A stretch of DNA of 64,000 nucleotides from an uncultured Gammaproteobacteria bacterium (GTDB lineage Bacteria > Pseudomonadota > Gammaproteobacteria > HK1). The position numbers and the translations under genes were made by a program. Under the pieces are notes generated by a model. That model was not told the DNA's origin. It did not search any database and was given only the letters and a program-made list of their open reading frames with translations. Positions 8,470 to 16,181 of this stretch are shown in pieces (the stretch's first letter is position 1; each line of letters opens with the position of its first letter). The stretch is from NCBI GenBank assembly GCA_958295465.1, contig OY282353.1:2533001-2597000 (forward strand). Direction: 5' to 3'.

Positions 8470-9567
8470 ATGGAAATGACGGCAGCGGTGCTCTACGAGC
8501 CCAACGAACCCCTCGTGATCGAGACCCTGGAACTCGACGATCCGAAGGACGGCGAAGTGCTGGTGCGCATCGTCGCGGCCGGCGTGTGCTACTCCGACTA
8601 CCACGTGATGAAGGGGGAGTGGACGATGCCCCTGCCGATGGTGCTCGGGCACGAAGGCGCCGGGGTGGTGGAGAAGGTCGGCGCCGGGGTCACGCGGGTG
8701 AAGCCCGGGGATCACGTGATCCTCAACTTCCGCCCCAACTGTGGCCACTGCCACTACTGCGTGGTGGGGCGTCCGGTGCTCTGCGACGGCATCGAGACCC
8801 CGCGCTTCTTCATGTACGACGGCACGGTGCGCCTGCATCGCAACGGCCAGGACGTCCACCACATGACCCGTACCGCGTGCTTCGCGGAGTACGCGGTGGT
8901 GCCGGAAGCAGGCGCGGTGCCGGTCCGGTCCGACATGCCGCTCGACCGGGCCTGCCTCGTCGGCTGCTCGGTGATGACCGGAGTCGGCGCGGTCACCAAC
9001 ACCGCGCGCGTGGCGCCCGGGAGCAACGTGGTGGTGATCGGTTGCGGCGGGGTCGGCTTGAACGCGGTGCAGGGGGCGGTGCTGGCGGGGGCCGACCGCA
9101 TCATCGCGGTGGATCTGCTCGACAACAAGCTCGAATACGCGCGCGAATTCGGCGCCACCGACGTGGTCAACGCCGGCAACGGCGACGCGGTGGCACGGGT
9201 GGTGGAGATGACCGGCGGGGGCGTGGACTACGCCTTCGAGGTGATCGGCAACCCGAGGACCATCGAGCAGGCATACGGGATGTGCCGGCCCGGCGGCACC
9301 GTGGTGGTGGTCGGCATGGCGCCGGAGACCGACACCTTCGAGGTCAACGCCCTGTCGCTGCCCCGGACCGAGCGCGCGCTCCTCGGCTCGTGGTACGGCT
9401 CGGCAAGGCCGTGGGTGGATCTGCCGAAGCTCGCGGATCTGTACATGAACGGGCGGCTGAAGATCGACGAGATGATCAGCCGCACCTACCGGCTCGAAGA
9501 GATCAACACCGCCTACGATGCGCTGGCCGCCGGCGAGGTCGCGCGCAGCGTCATCGTGTTCGACTGA
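8470..9567 (+). CDS. Zinc-dependent alcohol dehydrogenase (MDR family)
   Basis: 365 residues, a typical length for medium-chain dehydrogenases. The catalytic zinc site is C40 in AAGVCYSDYH and H61/E62 in LGHEGAG. The structural zinc site is C91, C94, C97 and C105 in NCGHCHYCVVGRPVLC. The Rossmann motif is VVVIGCGGVGLNAVQGAVLA. The closest groups are class III-like alcohol/formaldehyde dehydrogenases and mycothiol- or NDMA-dependent types, but substrate cannot be assigned. It oxidises an alcohol with NAD in the cytoplasm. A decayed TauD gene follows, so it may have belonged to a catabolic group that is now lost. Confidence 0.85.
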   Translation: MEMTAAVLYEPNEPLVIETLELDDPKDGEVLVRIVAAGVCYSDYHVMKGEWTMPLPMVLGHEGAGVVEKVGAGVTRVKPGDHVILNFRPNCGHCHYCVVGRPVLCDGIETPRFFMYDGTVRLHRNGQDVHHMTRTACFAEYAVVPEAGAVPVRSDMPLDRACLVGCSVMTGVGAVTNTARVAPGSNVVVIGCGGVGLNAVQGAVLAGADRIIAVDLLDNKLEYAREFGATDVVNAGNGDAVARVVEMTGGGVDYAFEVIGNPRTIEQAYGMCRPGGTVVVVGMAPETDTFEVNALSLPRTERALLGSWYGSARPWVDLPKLADLYMNGRLKIDEMISRTYRLEEINTAYDALAAGEVARSVIVFD

Positions 9568-9693
9568 CGCGCCGGAGGGATATGCGGGAGGGACGGCGGC
9601 GGCTCCCGGAGCGCTCGCCGTTGCGGGAAGGCCGGAATGGTCGCTGTTGCGGGACGCCAGAGCGCTTGCTGTTCCGGGGCACCGGAGGAGCGC

Positions 9694-10126
9694 TGTTCAC
9701 GAACGTGCATCTCGCCCTGGAGTCGCTCTCGCCGGGCATGCAGGCGATGTTTTCGCGGCTGCGCGCGGTCCACTGTGCGGCGCCGAGCTACGACCGCGCC
9801 AGCATGGACGCGGCGACCGCCGCGTCCGGGGGGATGAAGTACACCGATCACGGCCCTCGCGAAGAAGAAGCCCGTCATCCGGTGGCCCACACTCATCCCG
9901 AGACCCACTCATCCCGAGATCCACTGCAAGACGTTCTACGCCAGCCCCTCGTTCACGCACCGGTTCGAGGACATGAGTGAAGAAGAAAGCCGGCCGCAGT
10001 TCGACTTCCTGCTGAACCATCGCATACGGTCGGAGTTCACCTGCCGGTTCCCGCTGGACACCGGGCTCCCTCGCGTTCTGGGACAACCGCTGCGTGCAGC
10101 ACTATCCGCTCAACGACTACCGGGGC
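9694..10126 (+). pseudogene. TauD/TfdA-family dioxygenase remnant, frameshifted and truncated
   Basis: Pieces in three frames match the second half of TauD-like Fe(II)/2-oxoglutarate dioxygenases: TNVHLALESLSPGMQAM and RLRAVH, then HPVAHTHPETHS, then MSEEESRPQFDFLLNHRI and EFTCRF, then GSLAFWDNRCVQHYPLNDYR with the distal metal His and the Arg-side motif region. The frame changes near 9920 and 10060. The gene breaks at an IS66 right end at 10127, and its N-terminal half is absent. Confidence 0.8.
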
Positions 10127-10303
10127 GTAAGCGCTCCGGGAACGGCGCTATCGACGCGGATTGATGAGGGGGCCTTGGAGCGAGTGTCGAGTAAGGATAG
10201 CGGAGTCGAGCCGGGTGGGCAGCAGGGCTTCGACCTCGGCGAGTGATTGTGCCTTGGGCAGTTCGGGGAACACGTGGCGCAGGTAGGCGCAGGGTTCGAG
10301 CCG
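10127..10303 (-). mobile_element. IS66 right-end remnant (tnpC 3' end)
   Basis: Starts with GTAAGCGCTCCGGGAACGGC, the IS66 terminal repeat. On the minus strand it encodes AYLRHVFPELPKAQSLAEVE and TRLDSAILTRHSLQGPLINP, nearly identical to the tnpC C terminus at about 3570-3713. Homology stops near 10303, so only the last ~175 bp remain. It truncates the TauD remnant. Confidence 0.9.
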
Positions 10304-10593
10304 GGGGATAGGTGCGTTTCCCGGACCGGCGCCTATGGAGTCTGGCCAGAATTGTTTTCCCAAGCAAATGTATTTGCTTCTCGAGACATGCCTCGAACTC
10401 GGTCGTTGCTCCGTGCTCACGATTCGCTCGACCGATAACGCCTCGCGGGGGCAGCAAGTTGTTTCCCATCGTTGAGGCGAGTTTTTTCATGCGCTCAGTG
10501 CTCATGTGGAAAATAATTCACGACGGGTTCCTTAGTCTTGCGCGCCTGTCGGTTACGATGGGCATCTCCCGCGAATTCATGGAGAGTACCGGC
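10304..10593. other. Intergenic debris between IS66 and VOC remnants
   Basis: Less GC-rich than the surroundings. A minus-strand frame beginning MKKLASTMGNNLLPPRGVIG (from about 10490) runs into the IS66 remnant. I do not recognise it; it may be a chance or fused open frame. Confidence 0.35.
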
Positions 10594-10674
10594 ATGGCAG
10601 ACGAAATCCCGAGCATCCCGCACCGCGTTTCCATCAGCGTCGGCGACCTTGAGCGGGCACGTGGATTCTACGGT
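10594..10674 (+). pseudogene. N-terminal remnant of a VOC (glyoxalase-fold) protein
   Basis: MADEIPSIPHRVSISVGDLE followed by RARGFYGAV is the first beta-alpha unit of a vicinal-oxygen-chelate protein. After this the frame runs on for about 40 codons without similarity and stops at 10809. The metal-binding part is gone, so this is a fragment. Confidence 0.6.
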
Positions 10675-10786
10675 GCGGTGGATGAAACAGACGGTACTTC
10701 GAGGGCAGCCTCGCAACGCACGCGAAGCGTCGGCGCCCCGTGCCGGACGGTGGGCCTGGACCCGACGAAGAGTCCGGAGGCCGGTT

Positions 10787-11101
10787 TCAGCCCCCGAACA
10801 ATCTCTTGAGCCAACCGAAAAAACCACCGCCCTGATCAGTGGCGGGTTCCGGAGCCGGCGCCGGGTGGCTGACCGCGGGCTTCGGAGCCGGCACCGGATC
10901 ACTGGCGGGTGGCGGTCCACCGGGAGGAGAAGCGGGTTCCGCCGGCCCGGGGGTGCGCTCCGGGCCGCCGCTCGGATGGGCCGCTTGCCGTATCTGCTCG
11001 TGGTGACGGCGCAGGACGGAATCCGTCGGCGCCAGACGGGCTGCCCGGTGCATCTGCTCATGATGTCTGCGCAGAACGGAATCTGTCGGTGTTGTGCTCA
11101 T
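10787..11101 (-). CDS. Small protein: tandem TDSVLRRHHEQ repeats, Pro-rich linker, amphipathic tail
   Basis: 104 residues, family not recognised. Residues 5-16 and 24-35 are near-identical repeats (PTDSVLRRHHEQ followed by MHRAA or IRQAA). A Pro/Ala/Ser/Gly-rich linker follows (about 40-88) with PAPKPAVSHPAPAPEPA. The protein ends GGGFFGWLKRLFGG, which would form a short amphipathic, cationic helix suited to binding a membrane or partner. There is no signal peptide or transmembrane segment. The ATG at 11101 has AGGGG upstream at about 9 bases. It is flanked by gene debris on both sides, yet its design (repeat, linker, tail) looks selected. Function unknown. Confidence 0.6.
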   Translation of the reverse strand: MSTTPTDSVLRRHHEQMHRAARLAPTDSVLRRHHEQIRQAAHPSGGPERTPGPAEPASPPGGPPPASDPVPAPKPAVSHPAPAPEPATDQGGGFFGWLKRLFGG

Positions 11102-11264
11102 AACCGACCCCTTGGTGGAAGCGCGTCTGTCATTGTAACGAAAAAATCGCCGCCATCGTCCGATGACGCCGGATGGGCATGGAGGTCTCCGGTACGACAC
11201 CGGGAAGCGTCTCGAAACGGTCCGCTGCCGTGCCGTTCGGGCGCTTGACCGGCGGCGCCTCTGC

Positions 11265-11580
11265 TTTGAACGCACACCATCCTCTTGCCTCGCCGAGCCT
11301 TGACGGAGTCGTCCAGGACTAATGCCTTCACACGACCGGTGCTCAGCCCTTGCTGCTTGCAGACCTCTTTCGCCGTACCCATGTCGAGCTTGCGCCAATC
11401 GATATCTTCACGTTTCGGGAAATCATGCAGGACATCCTTCCTGGCCCGGCTGAACATGCCGAGAGCGTTGCGGCAAAATATCGCGACCGAGGAGACGTTC
11501 AGCCATCTCCACACCATGAGCACGAACACCGTCTCCGTGACTTCAATCCCATGATGCGGGTGCTGATCTGAGACTAACAT
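11265..11580 (-). pseudogene. N-terminal remnant of an IS4-type transposase
   Basis: The minus-strand frame has SVAIFCRNALGMFSRARKDV, DWRKLDMGTAKEVCKQQGLS and VKALVLDDSVKARRGKRM. These match the start of IS4-like transposases, with LDDS holding the first catalytic Asp. Homology is lost after about codon 105 and the remaining catalytic residues are missing. Confidence 0.6.
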
Positions 11581-12009
11581 TCAGAATCAATGAATTAGCG
11601 AAATTTCTGGCATCTGCATGACACTTTGTCAGCAGTGTGTCACCGAATGGCCCGACGTGTAGCCACACGACATGCTGCGCTCCTGCATACACAGAGCCGA
11701 GCGCACTTGGAGTGCTCAGTTTCAGACCTGCACCCCATGACGCTTGCTGAAGCCCGCGCACAGGAGCAGTTGGTTGAGACGGAGCGTCTTCCATGCCACG
11801 GCAAGCAGGTTGTCGATGGAGTGGCCTCCGCCGGTGATGACTGTCCCGACCAACGATGGCAGGCGGACCCGTCAGCACGGTGCGACAGCGGCGTGACGCA
11901 CCGCATGGCCCCCGCGCGGAGGCGGCGTCCGGGCGCATGGCAGGCGGGCATTGGGTAATATCCCGGCATATCAGCCGCCCCCGGCGGCCGCCGCGAGAGA
12001 GCCCCTGCC
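11581..12009. other. Intergenic, nothing recognised
   Basis: About 430 bases before the cystathionine beta-synthase gene. The left part is less GC-rich and may be further insertion-sequence debris. No gene is recognisable; the promoter of the next gene should be at the right end. Confidence 0.4.
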
Positions 12010-13401
12010 ATGAAGTATGCCGAGACGATCCTCGATCTCATTGGAGACACCCCCCTCGTCAAGCTGAACCGGATGACCGATTCCCGCGCCGCGACCGTGC
12101 TCGTCAAGCTCGAGAACTACAACCCCGCGGGCTCCGTCAAGGACCGGATGGCCTGGAACATGGTCCGCCGGGCGGAGGAGGCGGGCCTGCTCGGTCCCGG
12201 CGCCACGCTGGTCGAGAGCACGTCGGGCAACACCGGCCTCGGTCTCGCGATGGCCGCGGCGGTGCGCGGATACCGCTGCGTGTGCACGATGCCGGACAAG
12301 ATGAGCAAGGAGAAGATCGACATGCTCAAGGCGTACGGCGCGGAGGTCATCATCACCCGCACCGATCTGCCGCACGACCATCCCGAGAGCTACGTGGAGG
12401 TCGCCAAACGCATCGCGGCGGAGACCCGCGGCGGCTTCTACACCGATCAGTATTACAACATGCACAACCCCGAGGCCCACTACCTGACCACCGGCCCGGA
12501 GATCTGGGAGCAGACCGGCGGCCGGCTCGACGCCTTCGTGGGCGGGATCGGCACCGGCGGCACGATCTCGGGGGCGGCGAAATACCTGAAGGAGAAGGCG
12601 GCGGAGGCGGGCCGGGAACTGTTCGTGTCCTGCCCCGACCCCATCGGCAGCATGTACTACGACGCGTTCTACAAGCGCGAGATCCGCAAGCCCGGGATCT
12701 ACCGCGTGGAAGGGATCGGCCACGACTTCATGGTGGGGACCCTGGACTTCTCGGTCATCGACGAGGTGATGGAGGTCTCGGACAAGGACTCCTTCCTCAC
12801 CGCCCGCCGGCTCGCGCGGCGCGAAGGCATCTTCTCCGGCGGCTCCGCCGGCACCGCGGTCCATGGTGCGCTGGACGTCGCGCGCCGCCTCGGCCCCGGC
12901 AAGACTGTGGTGGTGATCATCCCGGATTCCGGCGACCGCTATCTCAGCAAGTGCTACGACGACGAGTGGATGCGCGACATGGGCTTTCTCGGCCCGGAGC
13001 AGCGCCTGGGCACGGTGCGCGAGCTGCTGGAGCTCAAGCCCGCCCGCGTCGAGTTCGCGCACAGGGACGAGACCATCGCGGACGTCACCAGGCGCATGGC
13101 GGACCTCGGTATCTCGCAGATGCCGATCCATGCGGGCGATGCGGGCGACGCCGGTAGTCCGATGATGATCATCCACGAGGTCGATCTGCTCCAGAGCATG
13201 GTCAGGGGCGAGTGCACCGCGGACTGCGACGTCATGCAGGCGGCGAAGCCGATGCACGGCATGGTGGGGCTCGACGACTCCCTCGCCAGGGTGCAGCAGA
13301 TCTTCGACGACGAGAACGTCGCGATGGTGGTGGAGAACGCGCACGTGGTCGGCGTCATCTCGAAGATCGACATGGTGGAGTTCCTGGCCGCGCGGAGCTG
13401 A
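12010..13401 (+). CDS. cbs: Cystathionine beta-synthase with C-terminal CBS pair
   Basis: 463 residues. The N-terminal fold-type II PLP domain has the Schiff-base lysine in NPAGSVKDR (K44), the substrate loop STSGNTGLGLA (about 75) and the phosphate loop GGIGTGGTISG. Residues about 340-463 form two CBS motifs (ETIADVTRRMADLGISQMPI and DSLARVQQIFDDENVAMVVE). Enzymes of this architecture condense homocysteine with serine to cystathionine, the first transsulfuration step. The CBS pair is the regulatory part that distinguishes it from cysteine synthase. The ATG follows a purine-rich GAGAGAG. No cystathionine lyase is adjacent. Confidence 0.88.
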   Translation: MKYAETILDLIGDTPLVKLNRMTDSRAATVLVKLENYNPAGSVKDRMAWNMVRRAEEAGLLGPGATLVESTSGNTGLGLAMAAAVRGYRCVCTMPDKMSKEKIDMLKAYGAEVIITRTDLPHDHPESYVEVAKRIAAETRGGFYTDQYYNMHNPEAHYLTTGPEIWEQTGGRLDAFVGGIGTGGTISGAAKYLKEKAAEAGRELFVSCPDPIGSMYYDAFYKREIRKPGIYRVEGIGHDFMVGTLDFSVIDEVMEVSDKDSFLTARRLARREGIFSGGSAGTAVHGALDVARRLGPGKTVVVIIPDSGDRYLSKCYDDEWMRDMGFLGPEQRLGTVRELLELKPARVEFAHRDETIADVTRRMADLGISQMPIHAGDAGDAGSPMMIIHEVDLLQSMVRGECTADCDVMQAAKPMHGMVGLDDSLARVQQIFDDENVAMVVENAHVVGVISKIDMVEFLAARS

Positions 13402-13407
13402 GTGGTT

Positions 13408-14514
13408 TCATCCGTTCGCCCAGGGATCCTGGTCGAGGAGAGGAAAGGCGCTATGCATTCCGCCGCCGCGTACCGGCTCGGCGTGGTGGAGGTAGCTCGC
13501 GTCGAGCTCCTCGATCCGGTTCACGCCCAGCAAGCCGAGACAGGTGCGGATCTCGCCTTCCAGCAGATCGAGCATGCGGGTGATGCCGGATGCGCCGCCG
13601 GCCGCGATCCCGAATCCGTTCAGCCGGCCCAGCCCGACCGCGGTGGCGCCGAGCGCGAGGGCCTTCACGACGTCGGTGCCGCGCAGGAATCCGCCGTCGA
13701 CAAGGACCTCGGCGCGGCCCGCCACCGCCTCGACCACCTCCGGCAACACGTCGATGCTCCCGCGGCCGTGGTCGAGCTGGCGTCCGCCGTGGTTGGAGAC
13801 GTAGACCACGTCGATGCCCATGTCGCCCGCGAGCGCCGCGTCCTCGCCGGTCGCGATGCCCTTGAGCACCAGCGGGATGTCGAAACGGTCCCGCACCCGC
13901 TTCACGCCGTCCCAGGTGAAGCGCTTCTGGTGGTCCTCGCCGCTCACGTTGCGCCGTCCGGTGGTGACGAAGCGCTTCGCGATGTCGCGTTCGCGGCGCG
14001 AGTAGTAGTCGAGATCCACGGTGAAGCAGAACGCGTCGTAGCCCGCGTCGATGGCGCGGCGGACGTGGTCGTCGACCCATTCGGCGTCGCCCCGGACGTA
14101 GAGCTGGAAGATCTTCAGCCCGTTGCCGCCGGCCTTGGCCGTCGCTTCGAGACCCGGCGCCGACGCCGAGCTCGACATCATCGCGACACCCGCGCCGGCC
14201 GCGGCCTCGGCGACCGCCGCGCCGCCGGCCGGGTGCAGGTCCTGCAACGAGCCGATGGGGGCGAGCAGCACCGGGGCGCGGAGCGTGCGCCCGAGCAGGG
14301 TGGTGGAGCAGTCCACACCGGAGACGTCGCGCAGCACCCGCGGCCGGAACGCGATCGCGTCGAGAGCCTGCCGGTTGCGCCGCATCGTGGTCTCCGACTC
14401 CGCGCCCCCGACGAGGTAGTTCCAGACCCCGTCGGAGAGCCGGCGCCGCGCCTGCTCGACGATCTCGTGAAGGGTGGCCGGATCACCGGACGGGCGATCG
14501 GTGTCGTCGTTCAT
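13408..14514 (-). CDS. FMN-dependent alpha-hydroxy acid oxidase/dehydrogenase
   Basis: 368 residues, full length for the family (lactate, glycolate and mandelate oxidases and dehydrogenases). Seen are the FMN-binding PVLLAPIGSLQ, MMSSSASAPG, FTVDLDYYSRRERD, the Lys in PLVLKGIATGEDA, the catalytic His and Arg in SNHGGRQLDHG (about 240-250), and the phosphate-binding LVDGGFLRGTDVVKALALGA. It oxidises a 2-hydroxy acid to a 2-oxo acid; substrate and electron acceptor are open. The ATG at 14514 has AGGAGG eight bases upstream. Its 3' end meets cbs convergently with only six bases between stops. Confidence 0.87.
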   Translation of the reverse strand: MNDDTDRPSGDPATLHEIVEQARRRLSDGVWNYLVGGAESETTMRRNRQALDAIAFRPRVLRDVSGVDCSTTLLGRTLRAPVLLAPIGSLQDLHPAGGAAVAEAAAGAGVAMMSSSASAPGLEATAKAGGNGLKIFQLYVRGDAEWVDDHVRRAIDAGYDAFCFTVDLDYYSRRERDIAKRFVTTGRRNVSGEDHQKRFTWDGVKRVRDRFDIPLVLKGIATGEDAALAGDMGIDVVYVSNHGGRQLDHGRGSIDVLPEVVEAVAGRAEVLVDGGFLRGTDVVKALALGATAVGLGRLNGFGIAAGGASGITRMLDLLEGEIRTCLGLLGVNRIEELDASYLHHAEPVRGGGMHSAFPLLDQDPWANG

Positions 14515-14683
14515 GCATCGGCCTCCTGGGTGCTTTTCGGGTGACGGGCCGTTCGAGAACCGTTGCGCATTGGGCCTCCATGCGGCTGGCGTGTCGTCGT
14601 CGGCGGGCGGGACGGGCACCCGCGCTCCCGGACGGTATCCCCCGCCGCGGGCAGGACCCGCCGATCTGCTACGCTCCGGGCGC

Positions 14684-15349
14684 ATGAAAGTCTATCTCGT
14701 GCGTCACGGCGAGACGCCGCTCAACGCCTCCCGTATCCTCCAGCACCCCGGCACGCCGCTCAGCGAGCGCGGCGCCGCGCAGGCCGAACGGGTCGCGAAG
14801 CGGCTCGCCGGCGCCGGGGTCGAAAGAGTCCTGACGAGCGACTATGCCCGCGCCCGCGCCACCGCGCGGGTGATCGCCGCCGCTACCGGCGCCCCGATCG
14901 AGATCGAGCCGCTGCTGCGCGAGCGCAATCTCGGCATCCACCGCGGCCGGGCCTGGGATGCGCTGGAGATCGACGTCTTCGCGCCGGACTACGTCCCGCC
15001 CGGGGGCGAGAGCGCCCCGGCGTTCGAGGCCCGTGTCGGCGATGCCTGGGTGGCGGTGCGGGCCGCCGCCGCCCGCGTGCGCGGGCCGATTGCCGTGGTG
15101 TCACACGGTCTCGTGTGCCGTACGCTGGCCCGCGACCATGTGACTGCGGTGGCCGGGATCGACGTGGCGGCGGCACGGTGGGTGAATGCCTGCGTGACCG
15201 AGATCGAGTCCGGGGCCGGATCCGATGCCGGGGCCGATGCCGAGTGGCGGATCACCCGGCTCGCATGCGCCGCCCACCTCGATGGCCTCGAATCCCTCGC
15301 ACCGTCGAGCATGAGATCCGCACCGGGGTTGGGCACGTCCGGCCAGTGA
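14684..15349 (+). CDS. Histidine phosphatase (phosphoglycerate mutase-like)
   Basis: 221 residues. It starts MKVYLVRHGETPLNASRILQ with the catalytic His8 in RHGE. The second site His is in VVSHGLVCR, and the conserved Arg/Glu pair is in TSDYARARATA and LLRERNLG. This is the cofactor-independent branch-1 phosphatase fold, covering cobalamin, sugar and phosphoprotein phosphatases; substrate unknown. It is divergent from the FMN oxidase. The last codons lie in the first unit of a 41-bp tandem repeat, so the C terminus (after about residue 205) may be recently altered. Confidence 0.8.
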   Translation: MKVYLVRHGETPLNASRILQHPGTPLSERGAAQAERVAKRLAGAGVERVLTSDYARARATARVIAAATGAPIEIEPLLRERNLGIHRGRAWDALEIDVFAPDYVPPGGESAPAFEARVGDAWVAVRAAAARVRGPIAVVSHGLVCRTLARDHVTAVAGIDVAAARWVNACVTEIESGAGSDAGADAEWRITRLACAAHLDGLESLAPSSMRSAPGLGTSGQ

Positions 15350-15467
15350 GGGGATCGACGTTCCCGGCGCGCCGAGACCTCGACCAGTGAGGGGATCGCT
15401 GTTCCCGGTGCGTCGAGACCTCGACCGGTGACGGCATCGCCGTTCCGGTGCGTCGAGACCTCGACCG
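15346..15467. repeat. Tandem repeat, three units of 41, 41 and 40 bp
   Basis: Units start at 15346, 15387 and 15428. Each reads GTGASGGSATCG, then GTTCCCGG, then CGAGACCTCGACC. The TGA of the phosphatase gene is in unit 1. Each unit holds a GAGACCTCGAC segment with internal symmetry. Function unknown; slippage or a transcribed 3' structure are possible. Confidence 0.85.
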
Positions 15468-15704
15468 GCACGCGGCCCGGTCGGCCCGGTTCGCGGGCTC
15501 CGCCCCGCGGGCTACGGATTCACCGGCGAACACGCCCGCCGTTTCAGCCATCCTCGAACCCCCGCCGGTGCATGGATTCCTTCATCCACGATACCGGCCG
15601 CGATCGAGACGGTGCGGATGCCCTGCCCGGTGATTTCGTCGATAATCCCCCATGCACCGGCACCGTGGCCCGGCTGTGCACAACGAGACAGGAGAGGGCT
15701 TGCG

Positions 15705-16085
15705 ATGAGTGACTTGTGGTTCACCGAAGATCACGAATGGGTCCGTATCGAGGATGGTGACGTCGCCGTTGTCGGCATCACCGACTACGCGCAGGAGCAG
15801 CTCGGCGAGCTCGTCTTCGTCGAGCTTCCGGAAGTCGGTGCGGAGCTCGATCAGGGCGAGGAAGGCGCGGTCATCGAGTCGGTGAAGGCGGCCGGCGAGC
15901 TCAAGCTTCCCGTCAGCGGCACGGTGACGGAGGTCAACGAATCGCTGGTGGACGAACCGGGACAGGTCAACGCCGATCCGGTCGGCGACGGATGGTTCTT
16001 CCGGCTCCGGATCAAGGACGCCTCGGAGCTCGACGGGCTGATGGACGAGCCGGCCTATGCGGCCTGGCTCGAATCGCTTGACTGA
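15705..16085 (+). CDS. gcvH: Glycine cleavage system H protein
   Basis: 126 residues, the normal size. It starts [20 protein letters not shown], and the lipoyl lysine is K61 in [11 protein letters not shown]. GcvH carries the aminomethyl intermediate on its lipoyl arm between GcvP, GcvT and lipoamide dehydrogenase. The ATG follows AGGAGAGGG. gcvP follows directly, so the two are co-transcribed. gcvT is not in the window, so the pathway is split. I see no glycine riboswitch in the 235 bases upstream. Confidence 0.95.
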   Translation: MSDLWFTEDHEWVRIEDGDVAVVGITDYAQEQLGELVFVELPEVGAELDQGEEGAVIESVKAAGELKLPVSGTVTEVNESLVDEPGQVNADPVGDGWFFRLRIKDASELDGLMDEPAYAAWLESLD

Positions 16086-16181
16086 GTGCGTGTACCGTTG
16101 ACGGCACCGCGACGCGGAATCTCCGGGGTCCCCGGCCAACGCGGCAACGGGCGAGGACCGGGTTTGCTCCATGCGATCGAG

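Noticed and set aside
11640-11960. Minus-strand open frames before the cystathionine beta-synthase gene
   Set aside because: No conserved motif could be identified; left as unassigned debris.
15346-15467. CRISPR array
   Set aside because: Only three direct tandem units with no spacers.
15470-15704. Glycine riboswitch upstream of gcvH
   Set aside because: No tandem aptamer-like conserved blocks are seen; only ordinary GC-rich leader.
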